Below, in pieces: positions 20,840 to 30,583 of a stretch of DNA of 36,571 nt (position 1 is the first letter of the stretch; each line of letters opens with the position of its first letter). The position numbers were made by a program, and so were the translations under genes. The notes below the pieces were generated by a model. The model did no database searches and was not told the origin of the DNA. It saw nothing but the letters and a program-made list of their open reading frames with translations. Origin of the DNA: Chara braunii (Eukaryota > Streptophyta > Charophyceae > Charales > Characeae). The stretch lies in contig BFEA01000018.1 of NCBI GenBank assembly GCA_003427395.1, forward strand, positions 3,722,415 to 3,758,985. The letters run 5' to 3'.

Positions 20840-21445
20840 GTGGTGGGTTCTGCCCACACGTGCATGTGGTCTGCCTAAGAGCACAGACACGTTTGTCTTG
20901 ATCATGCTAGCAAATCACGAACCTGAAGGTGAAACCGGTCAGGTTCGTTCTGTGTTGGAAGAACCAGACCGATTTCTGGTTCATTCTGCCCACACGTGGC
21001 TGTGGTCTGCCTAAGAGCACAGCCACGTTTACGTCTTGATCATGATAGCAAATCATGAACCTGGAGGTGAAACCGGTCGGATTCATTATGACCATAACAC
21101 CGTTGCCGTCTTACCTCGTAGTCCTAAGATTACGCTACGTATACTGGCCTCTCTACAGTCATGCTAGCAAAGCATGAACCTGGACGGGGAACCGGTCAGG
21201 TTCATTGCGACCATACATCGTTGCACTCCACCTTGTAGTCCGAAGATTATGGGCCTCGCCCCACTACTCACCACACATGCACAAAAGACAAAAACATGGC
21301 CATGTATCTGCCCATGTTCTAGTGGCAGGTTCATTCTCATTTTGCACATTTCGAGAGTAGCGGAGCGAGGCCTTATGCCCCATATACTGGTCTCTGTACA
21401 GTCCGAAGATTATGCCCCGTATTCTGGTCTCACTACAGTCCCAAC
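20840..21445. repeat. complex tandem repeat array hosting a MITE
   Basis: Units of about 120-150 bp share TTCTGCCCACACGTG, GGTCTGCCTAAGAGCACAG, CATGMTAGCAAATCA(C/T)GAACCTG, GTGAAACCGGTC and, later, GTAGTCC(T/G)AAGATTA and ACTGGYCTCTSTACAGTC. The array is interrupted at 21252-21372 by a MITE. Confidence 0.8.
21252..21372. mobile_element. MITE of the GGCCTTGCTCCACTACTC family, 121 bp, TSD TTATG
   Basis: Left end GGCCTCGCCCCACTACTCAC and right end GAGAGTAGCGGAGCGAGGCC. TTATG flanks both sides (21247-21251, 21373-21377). The host array has an uninterrupted paralogue at about 21400-21440 (GTCCGAAGATTATGCCCCGTATTCTGG) in which GATTATGCCCC is continuous. That shows the element and exactly one TTATG were added here. 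Confidence 0.9.
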
Positions 21446-22056
21446 TATCGTCTAGAAGACCACATGCCAGCACAGAGAGAGAGAGAGAGAGAGAAACGAG
21501 GTGTTCCAGTTAAGAGTAAGACGACAAAATACGAAATGGGGGAGAAAAAAGGGCATACTGGGACATTTCTGTTGTCGGACTCCCCGTTCAAAGGGCAATC
21601 GCTATATTCCTTTCAACCATCATACAACAAACAAAAAAAACTAAAAAAACTAAAAATAGTAAAAATAGAAAAACAAAAAAAAGAGCATGACAAAAAAACA
21701 AATTAATAAATTAAGAGCCACAAGGAAGTAGTTCGGATTGTTCTTTTTCCCAAGCCAATTTTTCAGGAATTACGTCTGCGCTTCTCCGGGAATTCCCTCT
21801 CTCCCCCCCCCCCCAACAGAAAAAAAAACCGCGCGGAACACGAGGAAGCGGGTGGGACCGGGGAGGCGCAGAGGATTCTCAATGCTAACTGAATGATGAA
21901 AAGTTTCTTTAAAAAAAAAAAAAAGTATCGAACTCGAACAGGAACAAAGTTTCATTGCTGCCATGAATAGAGTTAAAAAACACGCAAAACAGAAAAGAAA
22001 AAAAAAGAAAAAAAAGAATTAAAAAACACGCCAATCATCACCTAATGGCGACGAAC
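21446..22056. other. no gene recognised; (GA)n and A/T runs
   Basis: (GA)10 lies at about 21475-21494, a C run at 21804-21814, and several A runs follow. Frames are Lys-rich and unconvincing. Confidence 0.5.
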
Positions 22057-22064
22057 AGCAGTTA

Positions 22065-22319
22065 AGCTAGGCTACCAGCCGGGCCGCCCGGGTCACCGTG
22101 CTTTCCCGGGGCGCACGGCCGTGCAAGGAACAGAGAAGGTCCTAGCAACAAAAAAAAATCCGCAAAACAACTATGCTATGCAGAAAAATGAAGTGAACAA
22201 CTTTGCATCAGGGTCACATCTAAATTCTTTACCAAATTTAAATTAGAAAATAAATATAAAAAACATTTATTTCATTTTTTATTTTTGGGGCAAGTGGTCC
22301 AGGGCCACTCTTGAAGCCT
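22065..22319. mobile_element. AGGCTACCAG-end MITE, 255 bp
   Basis: The left arm (AGGCTACCAG then CCGGGCCGCCCGGGTCACC) and right arm (GGCAAGTGGTCCAGGGCCACTCTTGAAGCCT) are imperfect inverted repeats. AGCAGTTA flanks both sides (22057-22064, 22320-22327). The 8 bp size would suit a hAT-type element, but the left repeat is four bases from AGGCT, so the boundary is uncertain. The interior (ACTATGCTATGCAGAAAAAT, GGTCACATC) matches the copy at 33867 in inverse orientation. Confidence 0.75.
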
Positions 22320-22327
22320 AGCAGTTA

Positions 22328-23035
22328 TGCATTCACTGTATTTACTATATACTATACGATATTAGCTATATTTACTATAAACTATGGGAAACATTAGCTA
22401 TATTTACTATATACTACGCGGTTCAATCACATTGTAAGTAATAGCTGTGTAGCATCGTGTTCGCGCTCGGTGACCGAACCCGAACGTTAGCGACCGAACG
22501 CGAATGCGCGCCAGAACTCTCCGAACGCGAACACAAAAACATTTTATTTTTTTTAACTCAAAAAAATCTGAAAACAATATACGTCATCCAGAATGAACAT
22601 TCCAAATTGGTTTTGCCCAAATTTACTAAAAAATAATAATAATAATATAAAAAACCCTGCTCAGACCAGCCCTCGGGGAAAAAAAAAAAAAAAAGAAAAA
22701 AAAGTCTACGGCGCACTGATTCTTCTTCTTTTCTATTTCCTGTGCTTCCGCCTTTCCTTCTCTTCTTTTCCATTCGCTCCACAAACAGTTTATTCTAATA
22801 ACACCGTTGACAGACAGATCACACAGGTTCCGACTCCTGACGCAAGCGTATAACTATCAGAGGCTACCCTCGCTGTGGGAGCGGAGGGGTATACCACGGC
22901 GGGAAGAGGGGGGGGGGGGGGGGGGGGAAGAGTACTACAAAGAACGAAGATCAACTTAATCCTCCTCCTTCGCAGCTGTTATAACAACTCCAGGGCACGA
23001 TTACTGCCTTTCCAATAGGCCTGCAAAATACAGGC
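22328..23035. other. no gene recognised; short tandem repeats
   Basis: TATTTACTATA(T/A)ACTA-type units repeat at 22336-22427. CCGAACGCGAA-type words repeat at 22465-22535. A G run lies at about 22907-22927. No coding signal. Confidence 0.55.
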
Positions 23036-23163
23036 CTACAGTCTTGCCCGGCCCGAATAGAACGTACGGTCATTGTAGCCGTATTTGGCTCACCTTTCAG
23101 TCCAGATGCAGCGGAAATGACTGTATATAGATAGAGGTGTTCTATTCCGGAGAAGACGGTTAG
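23036..23163. mobile_element. hairpin MITE (GAATACAACGTACGG family), 128 bp
   Basis: Starts CTACAGTCTTGCCCGGCCCGAATAGAACGTACGGTCATT and ends TTCTATTCCGGAGAAGACGGTTAG. Terminal 16-17 bases are inverted, with TA at both borders. Inner arms match the copies at 4131-4317 and 6218. Confidence 0.8.
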
Positions 23164-23276
23164 GAGGCCAATGCGATCTATTTAGGGAAACAAAGCACAC
23201 AGCATTTCATTGTCCCTTCGCCGTTCGATTGGGAATTGCGATTAGGATTGGGATTGGGATTGGGATTAAAAAAAAG

Positions 23277-23414
23277 ACTTTTGCCCCAAGGTCACATCGA
23301 AATTCTTCACCAAATTTAGAATAAAAAATAAATTTTAAAAATAATTCTTAGTTTTATTATTCTTGTTTTTTTTGGCCCGGCCGGGCAAGTGACCCCGGGC
23401 CACTCTGGTAGCCT
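23277..23414. mobile_element. AGGCTACCAG-end MITE, left half missing
   Basis: From CTTTTGCCCCAAGGTCACATC to CCGGGCCACTCTGGTAGCCT it is colinear with the right half of the element at 22065. The left arm is absent. The minus-strand U6 retropseudogene lies directly beyond its right end. Confidence 0.7.
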
Positions 23415-23447
23415 AGCTTTATTTTCTTTTTTTTTTCTTTTTTTTTT

Positions 23448-23546
23448 TGGACCATTTCTCGATTTACGCGTGTCATCCTTTGCGCAGCGGCCATACTAAT
23501 CTCCTTTCAGTGTATCGTTCCAATTTAACGGATGTCCCGAAGGACG
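23448..23546 (-). pseudogene. U6 snRNA retropseudogene (minus strand) with A-tail
   Basis: On the minus strand: GTCCTTCGGGACATCCGTTA to CGAGAAATGGTCC, then an A/G-interrupted A tail (the plus-strand T run at 23422-23447). ACAGAGA is replaced by ACACTGAAAGGAGA and the AGC triad by AGT, so it cannot work as U6. No confident target duplication. Confidence 0.85.
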
Positions 23547-23876
23547 TTTCTTTCTTCTCGAGCTTTCCCCCCTTTCATATATATACACTACACGCACAGA
23601 GAAAAGAACCATCTACCATCTCCTTTTTTTTTTTTTTTTTTAACTCCTTTTTCTTGATCTCTTTCCAATTGAGTTTCGAGACAACTACCAACGTTATTAA
23701 ACCGGCACGCCGCAGGCCTCTGCAGGGCTATGACAGGCTTGCTATCCACGACGAATGAACCTAGCCGGCCGCAGGCAGGTCGGTACATCGAAAGCGCCGC
23801 CGCCGTGTGCGCAAAAAATGGCAAAAGCCTCGAGCTACCTGCTCTCCCCTCGAACATAACGTAATTCCCTCCCCTC

Positions 23877-24116
23877 TCATCATCGACGTGTGCGGTCCTT
23901 ATCCCGATCAACCCCACTCATGAAGGCTCATCATCGACGTGTGTGGTCCCTATCCCGATCAACAGCACTCATGAAAGCTCATCATCGACGTGTGTGGTCC
24001 CTATCCCGATCAACAGCACTNATCGACGTGTGTGGTCCCTATCCCGATCAACAGCACTCATGAAAGCTCATCATCGACGTGTGTGGTCCCTATCCCGATC
24101 AACAGCACTCATGAAA
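23877..24116. repeat. 53 bp tandem repeat, about 5 copies, with assembly N
   Basis: The unit CATCATCGACGTGTGTGGTC-CCTATCCCGATCAACAGCACTCATGAAAGCT is nearly identical between copies. An N at 24021 falls where one copy is cut short, so the true copy number is probably higher. Confidence 0.9.
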
Positions 24117-24976
24117 AAGCTGATAATAGAGAGTTTTAAATGGTAATAAGGACATACTTAATACAGAGAGACTTAGGACAGACGCTCAGCATACTGATGG
24201 AGAATTTGCCGTATTTTCTATTTACAAGCGTTTGCCAGCACTACTTCCCGCTATCAACATCAACGGAGGATACGGCGGCCTTCCTCCTTCAAAAAGAGAC
24301 GCTTTGTCATTCCCACTGAATTTCTGACTACATTCAACCCAGCAGCACCCCCCCAAGCCCCATATAGCTTGCTTGCTTCTTTTATCCCATGCTTTCTGAT
24401 CAGCAAACCACGTGCGCATCCTGATTAGGACAACATGTGCATCTTGATCAGGAAACCATCCGTATTCCGATCGGGAAACCACAACCGCTAGCTGCTGTTG
24501 ATTGAACGGATATAAAATTGATTGATGCGCGCGCGACTTTCCTTCTTTTCCGCAGATGGACCGGAGCGCCCAGTGGAGAGCAGGTTCAGTGCATTCTCAG
24601 GCATGAACCTGGTCAAAATCCCGTTCATGCCAAGCTACCACATAACTCAACAACTGGCGCCTGACTGAGTCGAGCAAGTCGTTGACCCCCCCCTTCCGCA
24701 CAAAAAACCCCTCCCCCCCACCTTCCTCCCTGTCACATGGATATCTGGTGCCTCCGAGTAGGCTCTAACAAAAAGAACACGAACAGACACTCCCAGAAAA
24801 CGTTTCTGCATTTGTGCCACGTGTCATCCTCTCAAGCACTGATCACGCTAATTTACTCAACCTCTTCTGGTATACTGTTCCAACTCCAAGCTGTGATTTC
24901 CCAAAGGACGACCCGACGAGACCTCACAAGCAAGGCCCTCCTTCCTTTACCAACGGCGATAATAAAATCATACTGA
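24117..24976. other. no gene recognised
   Basis: GATCAGGAAACCA-type short repeats occur at 24396-24480. The minus-strand frame at 24222-24482 has no motif. Confidence 0.45.
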
Positions 24977-25008
<32 letters not shown>

Positions 25009-25117
25009 AAAAAAGAAAGAACTGAACCGAACCGAACCAACCAATCCCACTCACATATGCCCCATCCCACATTGTCTTCATTCTTGATTAACCGATCCCA
25101 AGACACGGACCAATTGA

Positions 25118-25149
<32 letters not shown>

Positions 25150-25250
25150 ACCGAACCGAACCGAACCGAACCAACCAATCCCACTCACATATGCCCCATC
25201 CCACATTGTCTTCCTTCTTGATTAACCGATCACAAGATACGGACCAATTG
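24977..25250. repeat. 140 bp tandem duplication with (GAAA)n
   Basis: Two units, each a (GAAA)n run followed by ACCGAACCGAACC, CCAATCCCACTCACATATGCC, CCATCCCACATTGTCTTC and GATTAACCGATC(C/A)CAAGA. The duplication is recent (very few differences). Confidence 0.9.
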
Positions 25251-25375
25251 TTGATTTACTAATACATCTAACACCAAAACGCATCACACAGCAGAAACAC
25301 ACCGCCAACAGATAAAAACAAGCCACAAGAAAAGAGCAGAAAGAACACACGCATTTCCGAAAGGCCTGGACTCAC

Positions 25376-25518
25376 CTAACCAAGAAGCCAAATAGATCGT
25401 CCTCCATATCCTCCTCCACCTCTACCGCTCTTCGACGGCGCCTTCTCTCATCTGGCGATGGCGAAGGCGAAGGCGATGATGACGCCGCTGAGGAGGAAGA
25501 AGACGCCCCCACCGACAT
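25376..25518 (-). CDS. candidate first coding exon of an unidentified host gene
   Basis: An ATG at 25518 (minus strand) opens a 47-codon frame. It encodes a Ser/Ala stretch, a Ser-Pro repeat, six consecutive Arg and an acidic patch ending EEDMEDDLFGFLV. The sequence then reads TTAG|GTGAGT, an excellent plant 5' splice donor, with the exon ending in codon phase 2 at 25376. The ordered composition (disordered Ser/Pro, basic, acidic, hydrophobic) and the GC-rich island directly upstream suggest a genuine gene start. The same frame stays open upstream to 26331, so an earlier start cannot be excluded. I recognise no family. Later exons would lie at lower coordinates, but none was found, as expected if introns are long. 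An accidental frame in GC-rich DNA is the alternative. Confidence 0.4.
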
Positions 25519-26599
25519 CAGACGCCTTCCCCCACGTCCCGATTGCTGCTGCCAGTACCAAGATCCCGACCAGCACGTGATCGGATTACGTGTGGATCCC
25601 GCACGTGTCCAGCTTCGACTTCCGGCGATTTCCGACGAGGCGCAGTTGCGCGGGAAGCGGGTGCGGGTGAAAGTAGCGCTGCCGCCGTAAGGCGACAGGC
25701 GGCGGGCCACTCTACCGAACGACGGGCACAACAAGTCCCGCGCGCTCGTTTCGCCGGAGGTGGTAGCCGCGCAAACGAGCGGCGCGCAATGAATGCAACG
25801 TTGCAGAGTTGTTGGCGGCGGCGGAAGCGCGCCAAGTGGCGGCAGGCCAACCGCCTGCTGCTCTCCTCCGCCCCCGCCCAAGGCCTTCGTTCCCGCTTCT
25901 CCGCACACCACGCTCGTCATCTCGAACCCGGATCCCGCCAATCTCTCGCGCAAGCCGCCGCCCATCAACGCCCCTCCCGCTGCCACCTCATCAGAGCGCC
26001 GCGCAGCATTGTGATTCAATCGCAGAATTCTACGAGCCGCCTGCGGAGTGCTGACCTGGCGTTGACAAGTGAGCTGGACACGGCCTCGTGGCATTCGCAT
26101 CAGCTTCCCGCTTCTGCAAGCATGCGAATCGAAGCCACACCGATCGTCATGAGACGAAGATCCGCTCTGCCGCGCGTACGCGCCGCCGATCTGCGGCGGC
26201 GTCGTTCCGCCCGCCGCCGCGTCCGGCCGTCGGAGCACTGCATCTTGGCGCGAACGTCCTACCTCATCACAGATTGGCGCCAAAAGAGTCGCGCGGCCGC
26301 CGACAACAGCTTGCGTGGCGCAGGACTGCATCGTCGCAGGATTGCCACGGCAGCCAGCGGGCGGACGCCCGCGGAATACCCACCACTCGGCGCGGAGGGA
26401 GATGCCAGCACGCCCAGTCCCACTCAGGCGCCGTCCTCACCTTGCAACACGTGGCCGATTTTGCGCAAAACGAGAGCGCGGGAAACGAGACACCGGCACC
26501 GCAGACGAGAGGGGTGGCTGTCTACTGTCTATTTTGTCGTTGGCGGTTCTTCGTGGCGGGGAGTAGGAATAGGAGGGGAGGAAAGAGACAAAAGCCGAG

Positions 26600-26642
<43 letters not shown>

Positions 26643-26830
26643 ACGCTGAGAAACCGCGCCAGAGAAGCGTTCGGCGATCGCGGGAGCCGATCGCGGGAGC
26701 CGATCGCTGATGACAGGAAGGCGTACTTCGCGCTTTCCCCCTTGCTCGTTTCCTCCCCCCGTCGACCCCGCGCTACCTACCACGCGCCCGCCCGCTGTGC
26801 ACCGCCGGATCCAGAGCACCGTGATGGTAC
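25519..26830. promoter_or_regulatory. GC-rich, CpG-rich island (possible promoter region)
   Basis: This stretch is far richer in G+C and CpG than the rest of the window and lies upstream of the candidate minus-strand exon. Frames of several hundred codons are open on both strands, but they are Arg/Ala/Pro-rich, have no motif and overlap each other, as stop-poor GC DNA gives by chance. It contains (GA)n at about 26601-26641 and a tandem GATCGCGGGAGCC at 26675-26710. No TATA box or start site can be fixed from sequence alone. Confidence 0.4.
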
Positions 26831-26934
26831 GATGGAGATATGTGTTCTGAAAGCCGCGCTGCTCACCGCTAACTTACGATACTCTGCCGGGCGTCCCGCG
26901 TGTCTGGTTACTCGTCAATCAAACGGCCGTACGG

Positions 26935-26971
<37 letters not shown>
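26935..26971. repeat. poly(A) tract
   Basis: A run of A within a degenerate palindromic context (ACGGCCGT on both sides). Confidence 0.9.
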
Positions 26972-26972
<1 letters not shown>

Positions 26973-27169
26973 AAAAAAACGGCCGTAACTACAACCCAAA
27001 GGACAACAGCACCAGCGCGAGGCCGGTGCACACACGGAAAGGACGAATTGATGGGCCCCAGTCCGAAAGTGGGGAGCGGTCATCGCGGTCACATGGTCGG
27101 TAGGATTGATTCCGCGTTTTTCAAATCTCGGCGGGAATACTAACCCACTCTCTGTGTCGATACCAGCAG

Positions 27170-27212
27170 GTTCGGGACATCCCTTAGCGTGGCCCCTTCG
27201 CAAGGATGAGGA
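27170..27212 (+). pseudogene. U6 snRNA fragment with internal deletion
   Basis: TTCGGGACATCCCTTAGCGTGGCCCCTTCGCAAGGATGAGGAC joins the U6 5' stem-loop word TTCGGGACATCC directly to the TTAGCATGGCCCCTGCGCAAGGATGA segment, omitting roughly 27 bases including ACAGAGA. A degraded copy. Confidence 0.7.
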
Positions 27213-27349
27213 CGGCCAGCTTGTTCTGTGCTTAGCTCTTCAGGCTGTCCGTGTGCATGCATCCTACCGTAAACATCCCAACGTCTTTTGGACATGCCAT
27301 GTGAGAGATGGGCCATTGCCATGTCCTCCTTCACCACTACCATCTTCCT

Positions 27350-27445
27350 CCTACACAACCTACCCTCGTTATGACTATGCTGGATAGGAAAGATAGCTTT
27401 TTATACATGTATCACCAGGGTGCATTATGCTTCTGCAAGACCCTA
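27350..27445. mobile_element. degenerate hairpin MITE (GAATACAACGTACGG family)
   Basis: ACACAACCTACCCT, GGATAGGAAAGATAGCTTTTTATACATGTATCACCAGGGTGCATTATG follow the order of the copy at 9343 (CACAACGCACCCTTC, GGCCGGAAATATAGCTTGTATACATTC, AGGGTGCATTATG). The outer ends have decayed. Confidence 0.5.
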
Positions 27446-27561
27446 GCCGTCGGCCAAAATCCATGGCAAGGAATGTCCTCTTCAAAACCGCCACTTTTCT
27501 TGGCAAATTGGTACAGATGTTTCTATATGCTCCCCGCTTCAGACAACGCACTACTCTAACA

Positions 27562-27709
27562 GACCTCGAAAGGTCTATTTGTGGAGGGTCTTGAGGATGT
27601 CCTTCCAGAGAACCGTCGTGATAAGCGAGGGAACCAATATCGTATTGCGGCACCCTCGACAGCACAGTTTCGAAACGTTCTAACACATTTTCACACTACC
27701 AGTTTCGCG
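27562..27709 (+). CDS. possible isolated exon, unknown product
   Basis: After CTACTCTAACAG, which resembles a branch point plus acceptor, a frame of about 49 codons is open and ends at AG|GTAGTG, a weak donor. Its product includes LFVEGLEDVLPENRRDKRGN and RIAAPSTAQFRNVLT, which looks more protein-like than the surrounding frames. I know no family for it. It could be an exon of a host gene, a transposon remnant or chance. Confidence 0.2.
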
Positions 27710-28789
27710 AGGTAGTGGAATGATTCTTAACTAACCAAACTTGTGTTGTGCAAGTAGTGTAACGAAACTCTTTCTTAGCGTTTTTCAAGAAACATTTCAC
27801 AAGTGTTCCTGGGGAAATGAGTTTGGAAAACAAAAGGCATTTGCCCATATGACATTTGTTACCTTTCTAGTGTCGAAGAAACAGACAAACAAGTTCAAAT
27901 CCTGGTGGATACAAATAATATTGGGACCACCCCCTCCACCTCTAGTTTAAAATTAAAAAATACAAATTGTAAGTTTCGTCTCTCACAAGTGCAACCGATG
28001 TGAAACACAATGTTGATCCTCCAAAGGCATGTTCGAACTACCCTTTCTTACAAATTTCGGTGTTTTTTTTTAAATTGCTTCATGAAACTTCGTCCAACCC
28101 ATTAGGAGGTTAAACTCTTACAAGTTTATAGAGGCCTTATTGACGATTAAATCATAACTTCATGCGGTGTTTTTTTTTAATTGCTTCATCAAACTTCGAC
28201 CAACCCATTAGGAGGTTAAACTCTTACAAGTTTATAGAGGCCTTACTGATGATTGAATCACAACTTGATGTAAATTTTTCAAAAGGGAATATGACAAAGT
28301 CAATTGATAAGTGTCAAAGTTATGCTTAGTGATGAGGTTGACAACTTGCATATTATATTTATAAGACTAACAATAAATGTGGCAAAAAGATTGACCTCAT
28401 ACGTATTAAAGACCTCACACAATCATATTTTTTTTAACAATTTATCATGATTATGATCGAAGTTTAAATACTTAAGACACAAGAAAATTAACCCCACATT
28501 GTTCGCATTATTGAAAAAGTGAGGATATTGATCCAACAAATAGTAACAACCAGGATTTTAAATAATTTACCATATAATTATATATGTAAATAATATAATA
28601 GATTATTTTCGTTCGATTGTGTTATTGGCATTTTTTATCACTTCTATGTTTATAAAATATTTTTATATTGAAAATATCACTTTATTGTATAGTAAAATTT
28701 GTAGGTGCACAGATAAAGGTTAAAAAAAAATAGATTTTTTTTTAAGGTTTGTTTTATCAACCTTTCAGCCTTTTACACTCATCTATCAA

Positions 28790-28970
28790 ACTATCAGTAC
28801 TTCTTATCTGAAAAAGGAAACATCATGCGAGCCACACAAAAAAAAAAAAAAAAGAGGGGGCTCCATTTGATTAGTGCTACCAGTCATTTTTATTCGAAGG
28901 TCAAGCCCAAAATTAATGGTGACACGTGAACCGCAACTCTAAAAGAAAAAGTAGAAAATGTACTAGTGGT
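28790..28970. mobile_element. TTAA MITE, degenerate copy (181 bp)
   Basis: Left end ACTATCAGTACTT abuts TCAA; right end ATGTACTAGTGGT abuts CTAA; both flanks are single-base variants of TTAA. On its minus strand, CGAATAAAAATGACTGGTAGCAC matches the internal GACAAAAATGACTGGCAGCAC of the element at 3808. That ties it to the same family, inserted in the opposite orientation. Confidence 0.55.
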
Positions 28971-29256
28971 CTAAGAGGTTGAACCCCCAATAGTTTTAGA
29001 GACTTGATTGATGCTTTAAGACACACAAATCAAAATGAAATATAACGAAGTTTTTTTCTGCAAGCATTCAATACTATATCCACTACCGAAACAAACAATC
29101 TGCAAATATTTTAAAAAGGTGAATCAATACAACTAAAACATAAAGATTTTTCAATGAAAATGACAAAAAGATTGACGACCATGGTTACACCATTAAAAAT
29201 ATTACAATATTATAATTATGATATAAAATAATTATGCGAAACTATGTTAGAGTCAT

Positions 29257-29408
29257 AAAAACGAGTTATAATTGCAGTATGGACCAAAATATAACTTTCA
29301 ATTGTACTTTCGGACAATGTATACAATCCAACTTTCTGGCCAGGTAGGGTGTGCGAAGTGCAATTGCAAATTGTATTTTGGTTAATAGTACAATAATAAC
29401 TCGTTTTT
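29257..29408. mobile_element. MITE with about 47 bp terminal inverted repeats (152 bp)
   Basis: AAAAACGAGTTATAATTGCA at the left and ATAACTCGTTTTT at the right. The arms continue through GACCAAAATATAACTTTCAATTG and CAATTGCAAATTGTATTTTGG. A separate family from the others here; no clear target duplication. Confidence 0.75.
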
Positions 29409-29477
29409 CAGACTCCCGTGTAGTTACCCCAAATAATTAACCATGATTATGGTAAAAGTAAAAACTTTACGTCTTAA

Positions 29478-29871
29478 ACCACTAGTATATCTGTCAGTGC
29501 TGGAAAATTACAATGTTGTCCCCGAAGAAATCAGTGGTGGGACCTAGGGGCGGCGAATCCCATTAATCTTAGTTTTTTTTTGCTCGCGCGTGAAACGAAA
29601 AGGAAAAAATAAAAAACTTATGTACTGCAATGATGTCAGGCAAGGTAGTCTAGAAGGTCGTGCTTACAGTCTTCCTCTACAGAATGCATCATACAGCAAA
29701 GACGGTCACATTTTGAAACTTGTTGTTTGTTTTGTTCTTTTTCTCATTTGTTTGTTATGAGTCCCTTGCCAACGAGGCAAGGCGTAATAGGTGATCTACG
29801 TTGGCTGTGTTTCCTTAGGGGATTGTAACCCTGATGTATCCAGTCGTTTTCAAGGTCAAATTGGTGTTTTC

Positions 29872-29931
<60 letters not shown>

Positions 29932-30338
29932 CTGAAATATGACAATATGAACATATTATCTGCTCGAGCTGTGTTCCCTCAGAGGATTGTAACCCTCGTC
30001 AAACTGGGACTTAGAGGAATGTATCCAACTATTTTCACGGACGAATACGTGTTTTTTTTTTTTTTATGGGTGGGGGGGGGATTTGACAATGTGACCACGG
30101 GGCTAAGATGCCCTCACTGAGGACACACTCGCACTACCACTTCCAAGAATGTGTACAACTGCAATCACGGTCAGAGCATTGTTTCCTTTTCTTTTTCTAT
30201 GAGTTTCACGGCCGCATTTTTTTTTTTTTTTTCCCCCGTGAGAGTACTATAAAAAAATGGAGTGGAACCCAGACTCGGTAAACTCGGAGTGTAGTGAAAT
30301 TCAGTGTCGACAAAAAGAGGCTCGGAGGTACAGGTGGT
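29478..30338. mobile_element. 861 bp TTAA element (long relative of the TTAA MITEs)
   Basis: The left end ACCACTAGTATATC abuts TTAA (29474-29477). The right end is mutated, ACAGGTGGT, and abuts TCAA (30339-30342). The related copy ending at 35495 has the intact right end GATACTAGTGGT. Inside, TTAATCTTAGTTTTTTTTTGCTCGCGCGTG resembles a word in the small MITE at 3808. The middle has about 130-160 bp units with GTGTTTCC(T/C)CAG-GGATTGTAACCCT, each ending in a long T run (29873-29931 is the longest). No transposase frame: non-autonomous. Confidence 0.8.
29763..29781. repeat. short perfect hairpin CCTTGCC-aacga-GGCAAGG
   Basis: A 7 bp stem with a 5-base loop inside the 861 bp element, largely kept in the second copy (CCCTGGCAACGAGGCAAGG near 34912). 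The role is unknown. Confidence 0.6.
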
Positions 30339-30583
30339 TCAAGCCGTAAAAAACATAATCTCGTATTTTTCAAACTTTAAAAGCGTAAGAAGATTGATTC
30401 GACTAATAATAAAAATTATGGAAGATAATTTATCATGATTATACATATGCAACTATGTATACATCGTAGGCACATGTGCAATCTGTTATAATATACAAGG
30501 ATAATTTTCCATCAAATTATTATTTTGTCAACCTTGAAGTTTTATGAAATTTTTAGTACTTATAATATATTTTGAGCCTGTTC
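30339..30583. repeat. AT-rich repeat, right part (occupied site)
   Basis: GCCGTAAAAAACATAATCTCG through TCTGTTATAATATACAAGGATAA is colinear with 34238-34500. Its left part is the AT-rich sequence ending TTTACGTC at 29473, so the repeat was split by the 861 bp element. It borders the decayed retroelement at 30584. Confidence 0.8.

Larger units (their letters stand above)
27950..29477. repeat. AT-rich repeat block
   Basis: Strongly AT-rich compared with what precedes it, with no frames of note. It contains a tandem duplication of about 105 bp (about 28062-28166 and 28168-28272, sharing CCAACCCATTAGGAGGTTAA and CTTACAAGTTTATAGAGGCC). A diverged copy of the AT-rich repeat also present at 30339 and 34205 lies at about 28442-28700, and two MITEs are listed separately. 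Confidence 0.65.

Noticed and set aside
1987-23546. U6 copies as working snRNA genes
   Set aside because: Each has damage to ACAGAGA or the AGC triad, or lacks a pol III terminator, and none has a recognisable upstream element plus TATA.
23877-24116. CRISPR-like array
   Set aside because: Units abut each other with no spacers, and the context is eukaryotic.
25543-27143. Overlapping 368- and 351-codon plus-strand frames in the GC-rich island
   Set aside because: Arg/Ala-rich, mutually overlapping, ending in (GA)n-encoded Arg-Glu repeats and poly(A)-encoded Lys; expected by chance in stop-poor GC DNA.
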